Assembly (NCBI GenBank): GCA_947571115.1
Contig: CANOWW010000002.1
Span: 62,001-126,000 of the forward strand
Length of the DNA stretch: 64,000 bases
Direction of reading: 5' to 3'
From: an uncultured Clostridium sp.
Lineage (GTDB): Bacteria; Bacillota; Clostridia; TANB77; CAG-508
Of this stretch, positions 35,191 through 43,410 are shown in pieces. A model generated the notes under the pieces. It ran no database searches and was not told where the DNA came from. It was given only the letters and a program-made list of their open reading frames with translations. The stretch's first letter is position 1; every line of letters starts with the position of its first letter. The position numbers and the translations under genes are program-made.

Positions 35191-36753
35191 ATGCAAAATA
35201 TATTAATTGGTTTGAATTTCATATTATTTCTGATTTTCTTTTACAAAAGAGCACGCGAGGGTTTGCATATTTTGCAACTAGAAAATTATTACAACGACCG
35301 TTACGCGGTTTGGATGAAGCGTTACATCAAAAAAGTATTGTCCATAAAGACGATTATTTTGCTTGTCATTCCGATTGTTTTGCTGATTTTAGATTTCACA
35401 TTGCCTGCGATGATTGTCAATATTTTCGTGTATATCATTTTGATTGCGACTTCCAAAAAGTCAAAAGAGAAAAAAGCATTTGTTGTAACAAGCCGAATCA
35501 GAAGAATGTATCTTACATATTTGTTGCTATTTTTGGCACTTGTTGGTACAGCAATATTGGCTAGTGAAAAAGTCGCACTCATCATAGCAAATATTTTTTC
35601 AATGGTAGCCTATATGTTTGTGTACTTGGTAAATCTAATCAACAGACCTGTAGAAAAAAGCATTCGCAAAAGTTATTGCATCAAAGCAAGCAAAAAACTA
35701 AAAGAAGTCCAAAATTTGAAAGTTATCGGGATTACGGGAAGCTATGGAAAAACGAGCACAAAATATGCGGTCAATACGATTTTGTCGCAAAAATTCAACA
35801 CGTTAATGACGCCAGAGAGCTACAATACGACAATGGGCGTTGTGCGCACGATTAACGAAAAACTGACTTCCACACATCAACTTTTTATTTGTGAAATGGG
35901 TGCCAAATATGTTGGCGATATCAAAGAAATTTGCGATATTGTAAAACCAGAATGTGGCATTGTAACAGCGATTGGGCCGCAGCATTTGGATACATTCAAG
36001 TCACTGGATAATGTTAAAAAAACGAAATTGGAATTGGTAGATGCGCTTCCGCAAAATGGTTTGGCGTTTGTGAATTGGGAAGACGAAAATATTAGAAATT
36101 CCAAACTTTCACAAAATGCAGTCAAATTTGGTTTGAGTAAAAGTGCAAACTATTATGCAGAAAATATTCGTATTACAGAGCGTGGTTCTAGTTTTGATGT
36201 CGTTTTGCCAAACCAAGAAAAAATCCAAATAAAAACGAAATTGCTGGGAAAATTAAATATTTTAAATATTGTAGGAGCGGTTGCGATTGCGGATAAATTG
36301 GGCATGACAGCAGAGGAAATCAAAATGGGAGCGAAATATTTGAAACCTGTTTCGCACAGGTTGGAGCTAAAACAAAATCCAAATGGAAGCATTATTATTG
36401 ATGATGCCTATAATTCTAATATCAAGGGTGCTAAAATGGCGTTCGAAGTATTAAAATCATTTGAGGCAAAACAGCGCGTTTTGATAACCCCGGGAATTGT
36501 AGAATTAGGCAACAAGGCAGAAGAAATCAATCGAGAACTCGGAAAAAAAGCGGCAGAAAGTGCCGATTATGTGATTTTAGTAGGAGAAAAGCAAACTTTG
36601 CCGATTTTGAAAGGTTTGCAAGACAAACATTATCCGACGCAAAATACGTTTGTTGCGAAGAATTTGGAGGAGGCTTTGCAAGAAATGAGACGAATTACGA
36701 GCAATCATACGGTTGTTTTGTTGGAAAATGATTTGCCGGATAATTATTTATAA
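35191..36753 (+). CDS. Membrane-anchored MurF-like Mur ligase
   Basis: 520 residues from ATG 35191 behind AAGGAAG. It differs from ordinary MurF in having an N-terminal part of about 150 residues with four or five membrane segments (e.g. ILIGLNFILFLIFF, IILLVIPIVLLILDF, YLLLFLALVGTAILA). The Mur ligase core follows: GITGSYGKTSTKYAV P-loop, TPESYNTTMGVVRTINE, CEMGAKYVGDIKEICDIV, TAIGPQHLDTF, and the C-terminal IIDDAYNSN and LITPGIVELG motifs. The sequence DDAYNSN is MurF-type. It would join a D-Ala-D-Ala-type dipeptide to a UDP-MurNAc-peptide, and the next gene makes that dipeptide. Confidence 0.88.
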   Translation: MQNILIGLNFILFLIFFYKRAREGLHILQLENYYNDRYAVWMKRYIKKVLSIKTIILLVIPIVLLILDFTLPAMIVNIFVYIILIATSKKSKEKKAFVVTSRIRRMYLTYLLLFLALVGTAILASEKVALIIANIFSMVAYMFVYLVNLINRPVEKSIRKSYCIKASKKLKEVQNLKVIGITGSYGKTSTKYAVNTILSQKFNTLMTPESYNTTMGVVRTINEKLTSTHQLFICEMGAKYVGDIKEICDIVKPECGIVTAIGPQHLDTFKSLDNVKKTKLELVDALPQNGLAFVNWEDENIRNSKLSQNAVKFGLSKSANYYAENIRITERGSSFDVVLPNQEKIQIKTKLLGKLNILNIVGAVAIADKLGMTAEEIKMGAKYLKPVSHRLELKQNPNGSIIIDDAYNSNIKGAKMAFEVLKSFEAKQRVLITPGIVELGNKAEEINRELGKKAAESADYVILVGEKQTLPILKGLQDKHYPTQNTFVAKNLEEALQEMRRITSNHTVVLLENDLPDNYL

Positions 36754-36770
36754 GAAGGAGAACGATAAAA

Positions 36771-38017
36771 TGAAAATTAAGTTAGGGATTTTTTTTGGGG
36801 GAAAGTCTGTGGAACATGAAATTGCAGTGATTACGATGTCGCAAGCGATTTCGGCTTTGGACCCAGAAAAATATGAATTGGTTCCCATTTACATTTCAAA
36901 AGAGGGTGTGATGTACACTGGGGACGATTTGCTAGATTTGTATCAATATAAAGACATGGAAGTTTTGCTAAAGAGAAGTTATAAAGTTTGTGTGGTCAAT
37001 GATGGAAATGGCGTAAAAGTGATGCGTTGTCCAGCCCCGCTCATTGGAAAAAAAGTGCTCAATACCATTGATGTTGCCATTCCGATTATGCATGGAACCA
37101 ATGGCGAAGACGGCACGATTGCAGGTTTTTTGAACATGCTTGGTATTCCGTATGTGGGACCAGATATTTTGGCTTCCAGCATTGGAATGGATAAAATTTT
37201 GATGAAAAAAGTCTTGAAAGAATCGGGGCTTCCGGTGGTTGATTATGTATCTTTTTATAGCATGGAATACATAAAAGACGAGGAAAAATATTTGAGCCAA
37301 ATCACAGAAAAACTTGAATTTCCTGTGATTGTAAAGCCGGGAAATCTCGGTTCTAGCGTAGGGATTCGAAAGGCGAAAAATAGGCAAGAATTAGAAGAAG
37401 CGGTCGAGTTTGCGATGGAATTTTCGGACCGCATCATTGTGGAAAAAGCAGTCGAAAATTTGAAGGAAATTAATTGTTCTGTGATTGGAAATATTGCGCA
37501 AACAGAGGCTTCTGTGTGCGAAGAACCATTTTTTTCTGACGAAATTTTGAGTTATGCAGATAAATATATGGGCGGAAATGCAGCTAAAAATAAGGCTGGC
37601 ATGAAAGGAATTGCAGGTGCGAAAGCTGGAAATGGCAAGTTGGGAGGCGGCAAGGGAATGGCGGCTTCTAGCAAAAAGTTGCCAGCCGATATTCCAGATG
37701 AAAAAAGAGATGAAATTCAAAGTTTGGCAAAGGAGACGTTCAAAGTTTTGGGTTGTAGTGGCGTTGCGAGAATTGACTTTTTAATGGATACGCAAACGCA
37801 AAAAGTATATGTGAATGAGATTAACACCATTCCGGGGGCACTGTCTTATTATTTGTGGGAAGCGAGCGGAAAAACGTTTGAGCAAGAAATGGATCAAGTG
37901 ATTGAGATTGCGCTAAAGAGACATCGCGAGCGTGAAAACTTGACATTTTCGTATGACCAAAATATTTTAGCAATGCAAGGAAGTCCGAAAATGGGTGCAA
38001 AAGGGAAAATGAAATAA
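36771..38017 (+). CDS. ddl: D-alanine--D-alanine ligase
   Basis: 415 residues from ATG 36771 behind GAAGGAG. An ATP-grasp ligase: IFFGGKSVEHEIAVITMS at the start, IPIMHGTNGEDGTIAGFLNM, YVGPDILASSIGMDKILMK, FPVIVKPGNLGSSVGIRKA, and metal-binding ARIDFLMD plus VNEINTIPGALSYYLW. It is longer than the usual 350-370 residues because of a Gly/Lys/Ala-rich insertion at about 285-320 (GAKAGNGKLGGGKGMAASSK) in the flexible omega-loop region. The third gene of the hydrolase-MurF-Ddl operon, it supplies the dipeptide for peptidoglycan. A terminator follows. Confidence 0.93.
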
Positions 38018-38020
38018 AAT

Positions 38021-38048
38021 TAAATATGACATTTTAGTGTCATATTTA
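38021..38048. repeat. Palindromic repeat, copy 1
   Basis: TAAATATGACA and TGTCATATTTA are perfect arms around six bases. Copies of the same ATATGACA/TGTCATAT element occur at 38108, 46754 and 46831. Confidence 0.75.
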
Positions 38049-38073
38049 AAAAAGAAAGTCAATAAAAGACAGG

Positions 38074-38100
38074 AATACTCTTGATTTCAGGAGTATTTTT
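38074..38100 (+). terminator. Rho-independent terminator of ddl
   Basis: AATACTC and GAGTATT pair around TTGATTTCAG and are followed by TTTG. It sits between two palindromic repeats. Confidence 0.75.
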
Positions 38101-38107
38101 GTTTAGG

Positions 38108-38139
38108 TTATAATATGACATTTTAATGTCATATTATAA
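38108..38139. repeat. Palindromic repeat, copy 2
   Basis: A perfect 15-base inverted repeat with a two-base loop, core ATGACATTTTAATGTCAT, 64 bases before the second sigma gene. Besides being a repeat it could serve as an operator, since TATAAT is embedded in its left arm. Confidence 0.75.
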
Positions 38140-38203
38140 AATAGTAAAGTTTTTGTAACAAATTGGAAAAAATGGTCTCTCATAAAATAGAAGGAGGAAA
38201 TGG

Positions 38204-38687
38204 GATGCAGAGCATGGACGAAATTTATCAGCAATATTCGAGCACGGTTTATAAATATTTGCTTTGCTTGAGTGGTGATGCGCATTTGGCTGAGGATTTG
38301 ACGCAGGAGACTTTTGCCATTGCGGTTAGCAAAATCCACCAATTTCGTGCGGAATGTAAAGTGTCAACTTGGCTCTGTCAAATTGCGAAACATTTGTGGT
38401 ACAAGGAATTAAAAAAGGAAAAAAAGTTGCCCACAGAGGAATTGACGGAAAATTTGGTAGCTGGAAATATGGTGGAAGATTTGTTTTTGCAAAAAGAGGA
38501 AAAATTACAGCTTTTTAGAAATGTGCAGAAGTTGGACGAGCTGCCTAGGGAGGTTGTTTATTTGAGAATAATGGGAAATTTGAGTTTTACAGAAATTGCC
38601 GAAGTTTTGGGGAAAACGACCAATTGGGCGCGTGTGACGTTTTTTCGCGCGAAACAAAAAATAAAGGAGGAACCGAAAAATGGATAA
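38204..38687 (+). CDS. ECF-type RNA polymerase sigma factor
   Basis: 161 residues from ATG 38204 behind AGGAGGAAAT, preferred to an upstream in-frame ATG without a site. Region 2 (about 5-70): YQQYSSTVYKYLLCLSGDAH, AEDLTQETFAIAVSKI and CKVSTWLCQIAKHLWYKEL. Region 4 (about 105-160): LPREVVYLRIMGNLSFTEIA, VLGKTTNWARVTFFRAKQKI. The sequence pattern is of the SigW/SigM-like ECF class controlled by a zinc anti-sigma factor, encoded by the next gene, which overlaps by eight bases. Confidence 0.92.
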
Positions 38688-39645
38688 AAAGATAGAATGC
38701 GAAATTGTGCAGGATTTGCTGATTGGTTATGTGGATGATGTCTTGAAGACAGAGTCAAAAAAGTTGGTAGAGAAACATTTGATGGAATGCGAGAAATGCA
38801 GGGAAAAGTTGCAGGAAATTCAAAGTAATTTACAGAAGGGAGAGGAAAATCAAAGAGCACAAATTGATTATTTGAAAAAGATTAGAAGGCGAACTAAAAT
38901 AAAAGCAGTTTTGCTGACAGCATTTGTGTTTTTTGTGATTTTTGCTGGTTGGTATTTGTATAAGTTTTGCATCATAAATGGAGTTTGTGCGAAAATAGAG
39001 AAGCAATTTGAAGGCGAAAATTTTTATATAGAAGAGAATATCAGTTGTGATGAAAATAGTGTTATATTTAATAAGATTTGGTATAAAGACGGAAAGTATA
39101 AAGTGGTTTCACATTTGGAAGAAGCAGGAGAAGTGGTTCAGAAGTTTGAAACAAGGTATGGAAATCTTGCCGAAAATGCGAAAGAAGAATATTTTGTGAA
39201 TGAGGATGAGAGGAAGGCGCGTAAAGAAAAAATGCTGACTGAGAGAAAGAAGGGAGATTTTATTGTTTCGCAGAGTCCGTTTGTTTTGGATTCTGGAGTG
39301 GGTAGAAAGTTTGAATTTGTAATATTAAAATTAGGGGAGCCGTTTTATGTGAAAATTTCCACGGATTATAAGCAAATTGGACGAAAATATTATGTGTTTG
39401 ATTTTGGAGAAAGTAAAAAATGGGTGGATGTGGAAACTGGTTTGCCGATTATGAGTTTTGGCGATGTGGTTGGGACGGATTTTTATCCGAATACGAATAT
39501 TCCAAAACAAGAATTTAGCAGTGTTTCAGAATATCATTATGATTTCGGAAATGTGGCAGACGAAGATGTGCAAATGACGGATTTGGAAGGTTATGAAGTG
39601 GAAGAATTTGATTGGGAAAAAGAGATGGAGAAACTGAAATCTTAA
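38680..39645 (+). CDS. Zinc-finger (ZAS) anti-sigma factor
   Basis: 321 residues from ATG 38680, overlapping the sigma gene. The N-terminal 55 residues carry the zinc-binding anti-sigma motif in VEKHLMECEKCREKL after CEIVQDLLIGYVDD. A membrane segment lies at about 70-90 (AVLLTAFVFFVIFAGWYLY). The extracytoplasmic part (about 95-321) has no recognised fold and contains repeated Lys/Glu-rich stretches. It should sequester the 38204 sigma factor until an envelope signal is sensed. Confidence 0.88.
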   Translation: MDKKIECEIVQDLLIGYVDDVLKTESKKLVEKHLMECEKCREKLQEIQSNLQKGEENQRAQIDYLKKIRRRTKIKAVLLTAFVFFVIFAGWYLYKFCIINGVCAKIEKQFEGENFYIEENISCDENSVIFNKIWYKDGKYKVVSHLEEAGEVVQKFETRYGNLAENAKEEYFVNEDERKARKEKMLTERKKGDFIVSQSPFVLDSGVGRKFEFVILKLGEPFYVKISTDYKQIGRKYYVFDFGESKKWVDVETGLPIMSFGDVVGTDFYPNTNIPKQEFSSVSEYHYDFGNVADEDVQMTDLEGYEVEEFDWEKEMEKLKS

Positions 39646-39729
39646 TCTTTTCTTAAAGTTCAGATAATCCCCTTAACAAAACTCCAATTTTGTGATATAA
39701 CCAAAGTAATGACAAACGAAAAAATTTAC

Positions 39730-39745
39730 CTTACAAAATTGTAAG
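39730..39745 (+). promoter_or_regulatory. Palindromic operator shared with the ABC transporter promoter
   Basis: CTTACAAAATTGTAAG, a 16-base inverted repeat whose centre lies 54 bases upstream of the centre of the TATAAT at 39789-39794. The same arms at the same distance occur before the ABC transporter genes, pointing to activation by the OmpR-type regulator encoded at 40478. Confidence 0.75.
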
Positions 39746-39788
39746 ATTGTTGTAAGCTAATTCAATATCAAAAAATGGAAATAATAGA

Positions 39789-39794
39789 TATAAT
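39789..39794 (+). promoter_or_regulatory. -10 box of the CmpB-regulator-kinase operon
   Basis: TATAAT, 26 bases before the ATG at 39820, without a recognisable -35 box, as expected for an activator-dependent promoter. Confidence 0.65.
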
Positions 39795-39819
39795 GAATAA
39801 AAAATATGGAGAATAAAAT

Positions 39820-40464
39820 ATGGAAAAAAGAAGGTTTTTAGAAGAATTAATTGTCCTGTTTTGGTTGTTTGTTTTGGGAAGCGTGATTGGTTATCTTTAT
39901 GAAATGATTGTGGTTTTGTTTCAAAAGGGATTTTTTGAGTCAAGGCAAGGCTTGGTATATGGACCTTTTACACCGGTTTACGGAATTGGAATGATGGTGT
40001 ATTATGTGGTTTTGAATGAAATGGATACGAAAAATAAGCCAAAAGTATTTTTGCTTACGATGCTACTTGGTGGTGTGACAGAGTATTTATGTTCTTGGAT
40101 TCAGGAATGTGTTTTTGGTACGATTTCATGGGATTATTCCTATTTGCGTTTCAATCTAAATGGCAGAACGAGTTTGTTACATTGTACGTATTGGGGAATT
40201 GCAGGAATTTTATATGTGACGTTTATGGGGCCAATTTTGCAAAATATCAAAAAAATTGTGCACCAAAAAAAGCTAAAAATCGTTACCATGTTTGTTGTGA
40301 TTTTTATGGTTTTGGATATTCATATTTCGTGCATGGCAGCATATAGGCAGTTTGAGAGGAAGAGAAATATTGAGCCTGAAAATGAAATGGACGAGTTTCT
40401 GGACGAGCATTATCCAGACGAATATATGGATAGGATTTTTGCGAATAAAAGAGAAAAATTCTAA
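39820..40464 (+). CDS. CmpB-type putative ABC transporter permease
   Basis: 214 residues from ATG 39820. About four or five membrane segments. Family marks: FWLFVLGSVIGYLYEMIVVL, the charged loop RQGLVYGPFTPVYGIGMMVYY, LLGGVTEYLCSWIQECVFG and SWDYSYLRFNLNGRTSLLHC, with GIAGILYVTF after it. These match the ABC_trans_CmpB family of clostridial membrane proteins, whose biochemical role is not established. It heads the operon with the response regulator and kinase, under the shared operator, which suggests that it belongs to the same envelope-stress response. Confidence 0.82.
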   Translation: MEKRRFLEELIVLFWLFVLGSVIGYLYEMIVVLFQKGFFESRQGLVYGPFTPVYGIGMMVYYVVLNEMDTKNKPKVFLLTMLLGGVTEYLCSWIQECVFGTISWDYSYLRFNLNGRTSLLHCTYWGIAGILYVTFMGPILQNIKKIVHQKKLKIVTMFVVIFMVLDIHISCMAAYRQFERKRNIEPENEMDEFLDEHYPDEYMDRIFANKREKF

Positions 40465-40477
40465 ATGAGGAGGTCAA

Positions 40478-41143
40478 ATGTTTAAAATTAGTATTGTGGA
40501 GGATGACCAGCAGATTCGTGAGGAATTGAAGATTTTATTGAAAAATAGTGGTTACGAAGTTGAGTCGATTTGTGATTTTGAAAATGTGACACAAATGGTT
40601 TTGGAGCAAAAGCCGCATTTGGTTTTACTTGATGTGAATTTGCCGGGACAAACGGGATTTGAAATTTGTAGTAAAATACGTGCGAAATCAAATGTACCAA
40701 TTATTTTTGTAACCAGCCAAAATACGGCAATGGACGAATTGAATGGCATGATGCTAGGGGGAGACGATTATATTGAAAAACCGTACAATGTTCCGATTTT
40801 GCTGGCGCGCATTCAAAATTTGCTCAAGCGCGCGTATCCCAAAGAGGAGAAAAGTAAAATTGAGTACAGAGAAGTAACGCTGGATATTTTAAAATCGGTT
40901 GTTTCACATAAAGAAAAAACAGTTGAACTGACGAAAACGGAATTTAAGACATTGTATTATTTGTTGTGCCATACGGAAAAAATTGTGACAAGAGAGGAAA
41001 TTATTGATTATTTGTGGGATAACAATGTGTATGCTGACGACAATAGTTTGAGTGTGATTGTGACGAGGTTGCGAGAGAAATTGAAGGAAATTGGGGTAGA
41101 AAATTTCATTGAAACGAAAAGAGGGCAAGGATATCAAATATGA
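40478..41143 (+). CDS. OmpR-family response regulator (Bce-like)
   Basis: 221 residues from ATG 40478 behind GAGGAGG. Receiver 1-115: ISIVEDDQQI, phospho-acceptor Asp in LVLLDVNLPG, Thr/Ser in IIFVTSQN, Lys in YIEKPYN. Winged helix about 128-221: VELTKTEFKTLYYLLCHTEK, TREEIIDYLWDNNVYADDNS, VTRLREKLKEIG and ETKRGQGYQI. It overlaps the kinase gene by four bases. The short, TM-only kinase and the downstream FtsX-type ABC genes identify it as a Bce-type regulator. The palindromes at 39730 and 42548 are its likely binding sites. Confidence 0.93.
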   Translation: MFKISIVEDDQQIREELKILLKNSGYEVESICDFENVTQMVLEQKPHLVLLDVNLPGQTGFEICSKIRAKSNVPIIFVTSQNTAMDELNGMMLGGDDYIEKPYNVPILLARIQNLLKRAYPKEEKSKIEYREVTLDILKSVVSHKEKTVELTKTEFKTLYYLLCHTEKIVTREEIIDYLWDNNVYADDNSLSVIVTRLREKLKEIGVENFIETKRGQGYQI

Positions 41144-42150
41144 GGTTTAGCAAATATGTAAAAGACAAAATGAATTACATTTTAGTGTTTATCGTGTATT
41201 GCTTAGGTTTGGTGGCTTATTTGAAGGCGATGACAGTCGCGCAAAACGTGGTTTGGGTTGTGATTTTTATTTCAAATTTGTTTTTCTGGATTGGGTTTGT
41301 GGTGAATTTCTGGAAGAAAAGTGCGTATTTCAAAAATGTTAACAAAATCATGGATGGTTTGGAGGAAAAATATCTCATTTCAGAAATTTTGGAAAAGCCT
41401 AGAAGAGAGGAGAATTTGGCACATTTTCAGATTTTGAAGAGGGCAAGTAAGTCGATGTTAGAGAATGTGAACCAAGTTAAAACGGTGCAAAAAGAGTATA
41501 AGGAATATATTGAAAGTTGGGTGCATGAGGTAAAAATTCCGATTACGTCTGGCAAACTACTTTGCGAAAATCATAAATCAGAAGTGACGCAAAAGCTAGA
41601 AGAGGAACTAGAGCAAATTAATAATTACGTGGAACAGGCACTTTTTTATGCAAGGTTAGACCAAGTTTCCAATGATTTTATGATACGAAAAGTGGATTTG
41701 GGAGAAGTCGTAAAAAATGTGCTGGCAAGAAATAAAAAAGTGATGATACAAAATCAAATGAAGGTGGATGTGGAAAATGACAAAGTGTTTGCATACACAG
41801 ACGAAAAATGGCTGGAATTTATTTTGAACCAGATTATGATAAATAGTGTCCAGTATAAAAGTGAGAAAAATCCAGAAATACGAATTGGCATGAAGGAAAA
41901 TAAAGAAAATGTGGAGTTGTGGTTAAAAGATAATGGAATTGGAATTAAGGCGAGCGAAATTGACCGCATTTTTGAGAAGGGCTTTACAGGAACAAATGGC
42001 AGAAGGCAGAAAAAATCGACAGGAATTGGGCTGTATTTGTGCAAAAGATTGTGTGAAGAGTTGGGCATGGAAATGGAGGCGGAAAGTAAGGAAAATGAAT
42101 ACACAAAATTAACGATTTTTATACCAAGAAATAAAAAGCTAGGGGAATAA
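41140..42150 (+). CDS. Intramembrane-sensing histidine kinase (BceS-like)
   Basis: 336 residues from ATG 41140. Two membrane segments at about 13-30 and 38-58 with almost no outside loop, so it has no sensor domain of its own, as in BceS kinases that are signalled by the ABC transporter. The phospho-acceptor His lies in SWVHEVKIPITSGKLL, then HATPase motifs FILNQIMINSVQYK, ELWLKDNGIGIKASE, RIFEKGFTG and STGIGLYLCKRLCEEL. Cotranscribed with the response regulator. Confidence 0.92.
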   Translation: MRFSKYVKDKMNYILVFIVYCLGLVAYLKAMTVAQNVVWVVIFISNLFFWIGFVVNFWKKSAYFKNVNKIMDGLEEKYLISEILEKPRREENLAHFQILKRASKSMLENVNQVKTVQKEYKEYIESWVHEVKIPITSGKLLCENHKSEVTQKLEEELEQINNYVEQALFYARLDQVSNDFMIRKVDLGEVVKNVLARNKKVMIQNQMKVDVENDKVFAYTDEKWLEFILNQIMINSVQYKSEKNPEIRIGMKENKENVELWLKDNGIGIKASEIDRIFEKGFTGTNGRRQKKSTGIGLYLCKRLCEELGMEMEAESKENEYTKLTIFIPRNKKLGE

Positions 42151-42157
42151 AACGGCA

Positions 42158-42191
42158 ACCGCCTGCCCCGATATTGCTTGGGGCAGGCGGT
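42158..42191. terminator. GC-rich terminator-like hairpin
   Basis: ACCGCCTGCCCC and GGGGCAGGCGGT form a 12-base perfect stem between convergent genes. Its G+C content is far above that of its surroundings, and a TTTT lies ten bases beyond it on the minus strand. It probably came with the 83-aa gene. Confidence 0.65.
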
Positions 42192-42203
42192 AGGAGAGGG
42201 TGG

Positions 42204-42455
42204 TTATTCAAACTCGCACAAAAATGTGTCAATAAAGTGGTAGCGGATACCAGCTTTGGTAAGGAGTTTCGTGATTTCAGCCATTTCCCTTGAATCCTGC
42301 GTAAAAGGGATTGGAATGCGTTTTTCATCCTTTTGAACAGTGAGATAAAGTTGCATCAAAAAGGACAAAAAGATATCCGGGTTCCGCTCATCTACAGGAT
42401 GCTTTTCAACGTAGTTCTTAAAGTAAATTCCAATAACTTGCTCTTTTTTTGTCAT
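42204..42455 (-). CDS. Small soluble protein, 83 aa, unknown, possibly imported
   Basis: ATG 42455 follows AAAGGAGAG. The product is a compact alpha/beta protein without membrane segments (MTKKEQVIGIYFKNYVEKHP at the start, RYHFIDTFLCEFE at the end). I do not recognise the family. It has an in-frame CGG (42384-42386) in DERNPD that must be read as a triplet, because a +1 shift gives a short, unrelated tail. It is flanked by a GC-rich hairpin and inserted between the kinase and the ABC genes of the Bce-like system, which are otherwise one functional unit. These signs suggest a small cargo gene acquired by transfer. Confidence 0.6.
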   Translation of the reverse strand: MTKKEQVIGIYFKNYVEKHPVDERNPDIFLSFLMQLYLTVQKDEKRIPIPFTQDSREMAEITKLLTKAGIRYHFIDTFLCEFE

Positions 42456-42547
42456 GATGTCTCTCCTTTTCTATTATGTTTTTAGTTACTTATATTATAC
42501 CATAATTTACATAAAATGTCAAGAGATTTTTGCAAAATTTTGGAAGT

Positions 42548-42563
42548 CTTACAAATTTGTAAG
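42548..42563 (+). promoter_or_regulatory. Palindromic operator upstream of the ABC transporter genes
   Basis: CTTACAAATTTGTAAG, centred 54 bases before the centre of the TATACT at 42607-42612, exactly as at 39730. It marks a two-promoter regulon of the response regulator at 40478. Confidence 0.75.
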
Positions 42564-42642
42564 ATTAAAGCAAACTACTTCTATATGAAACAGTCTAGAT
42601 TTAAGGTATACTTGATTTAGAAAGTATAAAGGAGTGATGATT

Positions 42643-43410
42643 TTGAAAAAAATATTGAAAGTAGAGCAAATACAAAAGTATTACGGCAACAAAGATAATC
42701 TTACAAAAGCAATTGATGACATCAGTTTTGATGTGGAAGAAGGCGAATTTATTGGCATTATGGGGGCGAGCGGAAGCGGAAAAACCACGCTTTTGAATTG
42801 TATTTCCACCATTGACACCGTAAGCGCTGGACATATTTATTTGGAAAATCAAGATATTACAGAAATTAGGGAGCAGGAAATTGCGAAATTTCGCAGGGAA
42901 AATTTAGGTTTTATTTTCCAAGATTTTAATTTGCTAGACACGCTTACCATTGAGGAAAATATTGCTCTGATTTTGACGATTAATAAAGTTCCTGAAAACG
43001 AGATTGATGCCAAAATTTTGGAGATTGCGAAAAAGCTAGGAATTGAAGAAATTTTGCCCAAATACCCGTATCAGGTATCTGGCGGGCAAAAACAAAGATG
43101 TGCTGCTTGCCGCGCGGTTGTCAATCAGCCGAAAATTATTTTGGCAGACGAACCAACAGGAAGCCTAGACAGCAAGGCGGCAAGGCAGTTATTGGAAATG
43201 ATGGAAGATATGAACCAAAAGATGAAAGCAACAATTTTAATGGTAACACATGATCCATTTTCAGCCAGTTATTGCAAAAAAATTCTGTTTTTGAAAGACG
43301 GCAAAATTTTTAATAAAATTGAAAAAGGCGACCAGCCAAGGAAAGATTTTTACAATGAAATATTGGATGTGCTAGCCCTTCTTGGAGGTGACGCAAGAGA
43401 TGTTAGGTAA
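42643..43410 (+). CDS. BceA-like ABC transporter ATPase
   Basis: I start at TTG 42643, eight bases after AAAGGAG. The GTG and ATG upstream lie inside or against that site. About 255 residues with Walker A GASGSGKTTLL, Q-loop FIFQDFNLLDTLTIEEN, signature YQVSGGQKQRCAACRAV, Walker B ILADEPTGSLDSK and the H-loop MVTHDPFSASYC. Best match is the MacB/BceA type that powers FtsX-like permeases, detaching peptide antibiotics or signalling to a BceS kinase. It overlaps the permease start by 11 bases. Confidence 0.93.
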   Translation: MKKILKVEQIQKYYGNKDNLTKAIDDISFDVEEGEFIGIMGASGSGKTTLLNCISTIDTVSAGHIYLENQDITEIREQEIAKFRRENLGFIFQDFNLLDTLTIEENIALILTINKVPENEIDAKILEIAKKLGIEEILPKYPYQVSGGQKQRCAACRAVVNQPKIILADEPTGSLDSKAARQLLEMMEDMNQKMKATILMVTHDPFSASYCKKILFLKDGKIFNKIEKGDQPRKDFYNEILDVLALLGGDARDVR

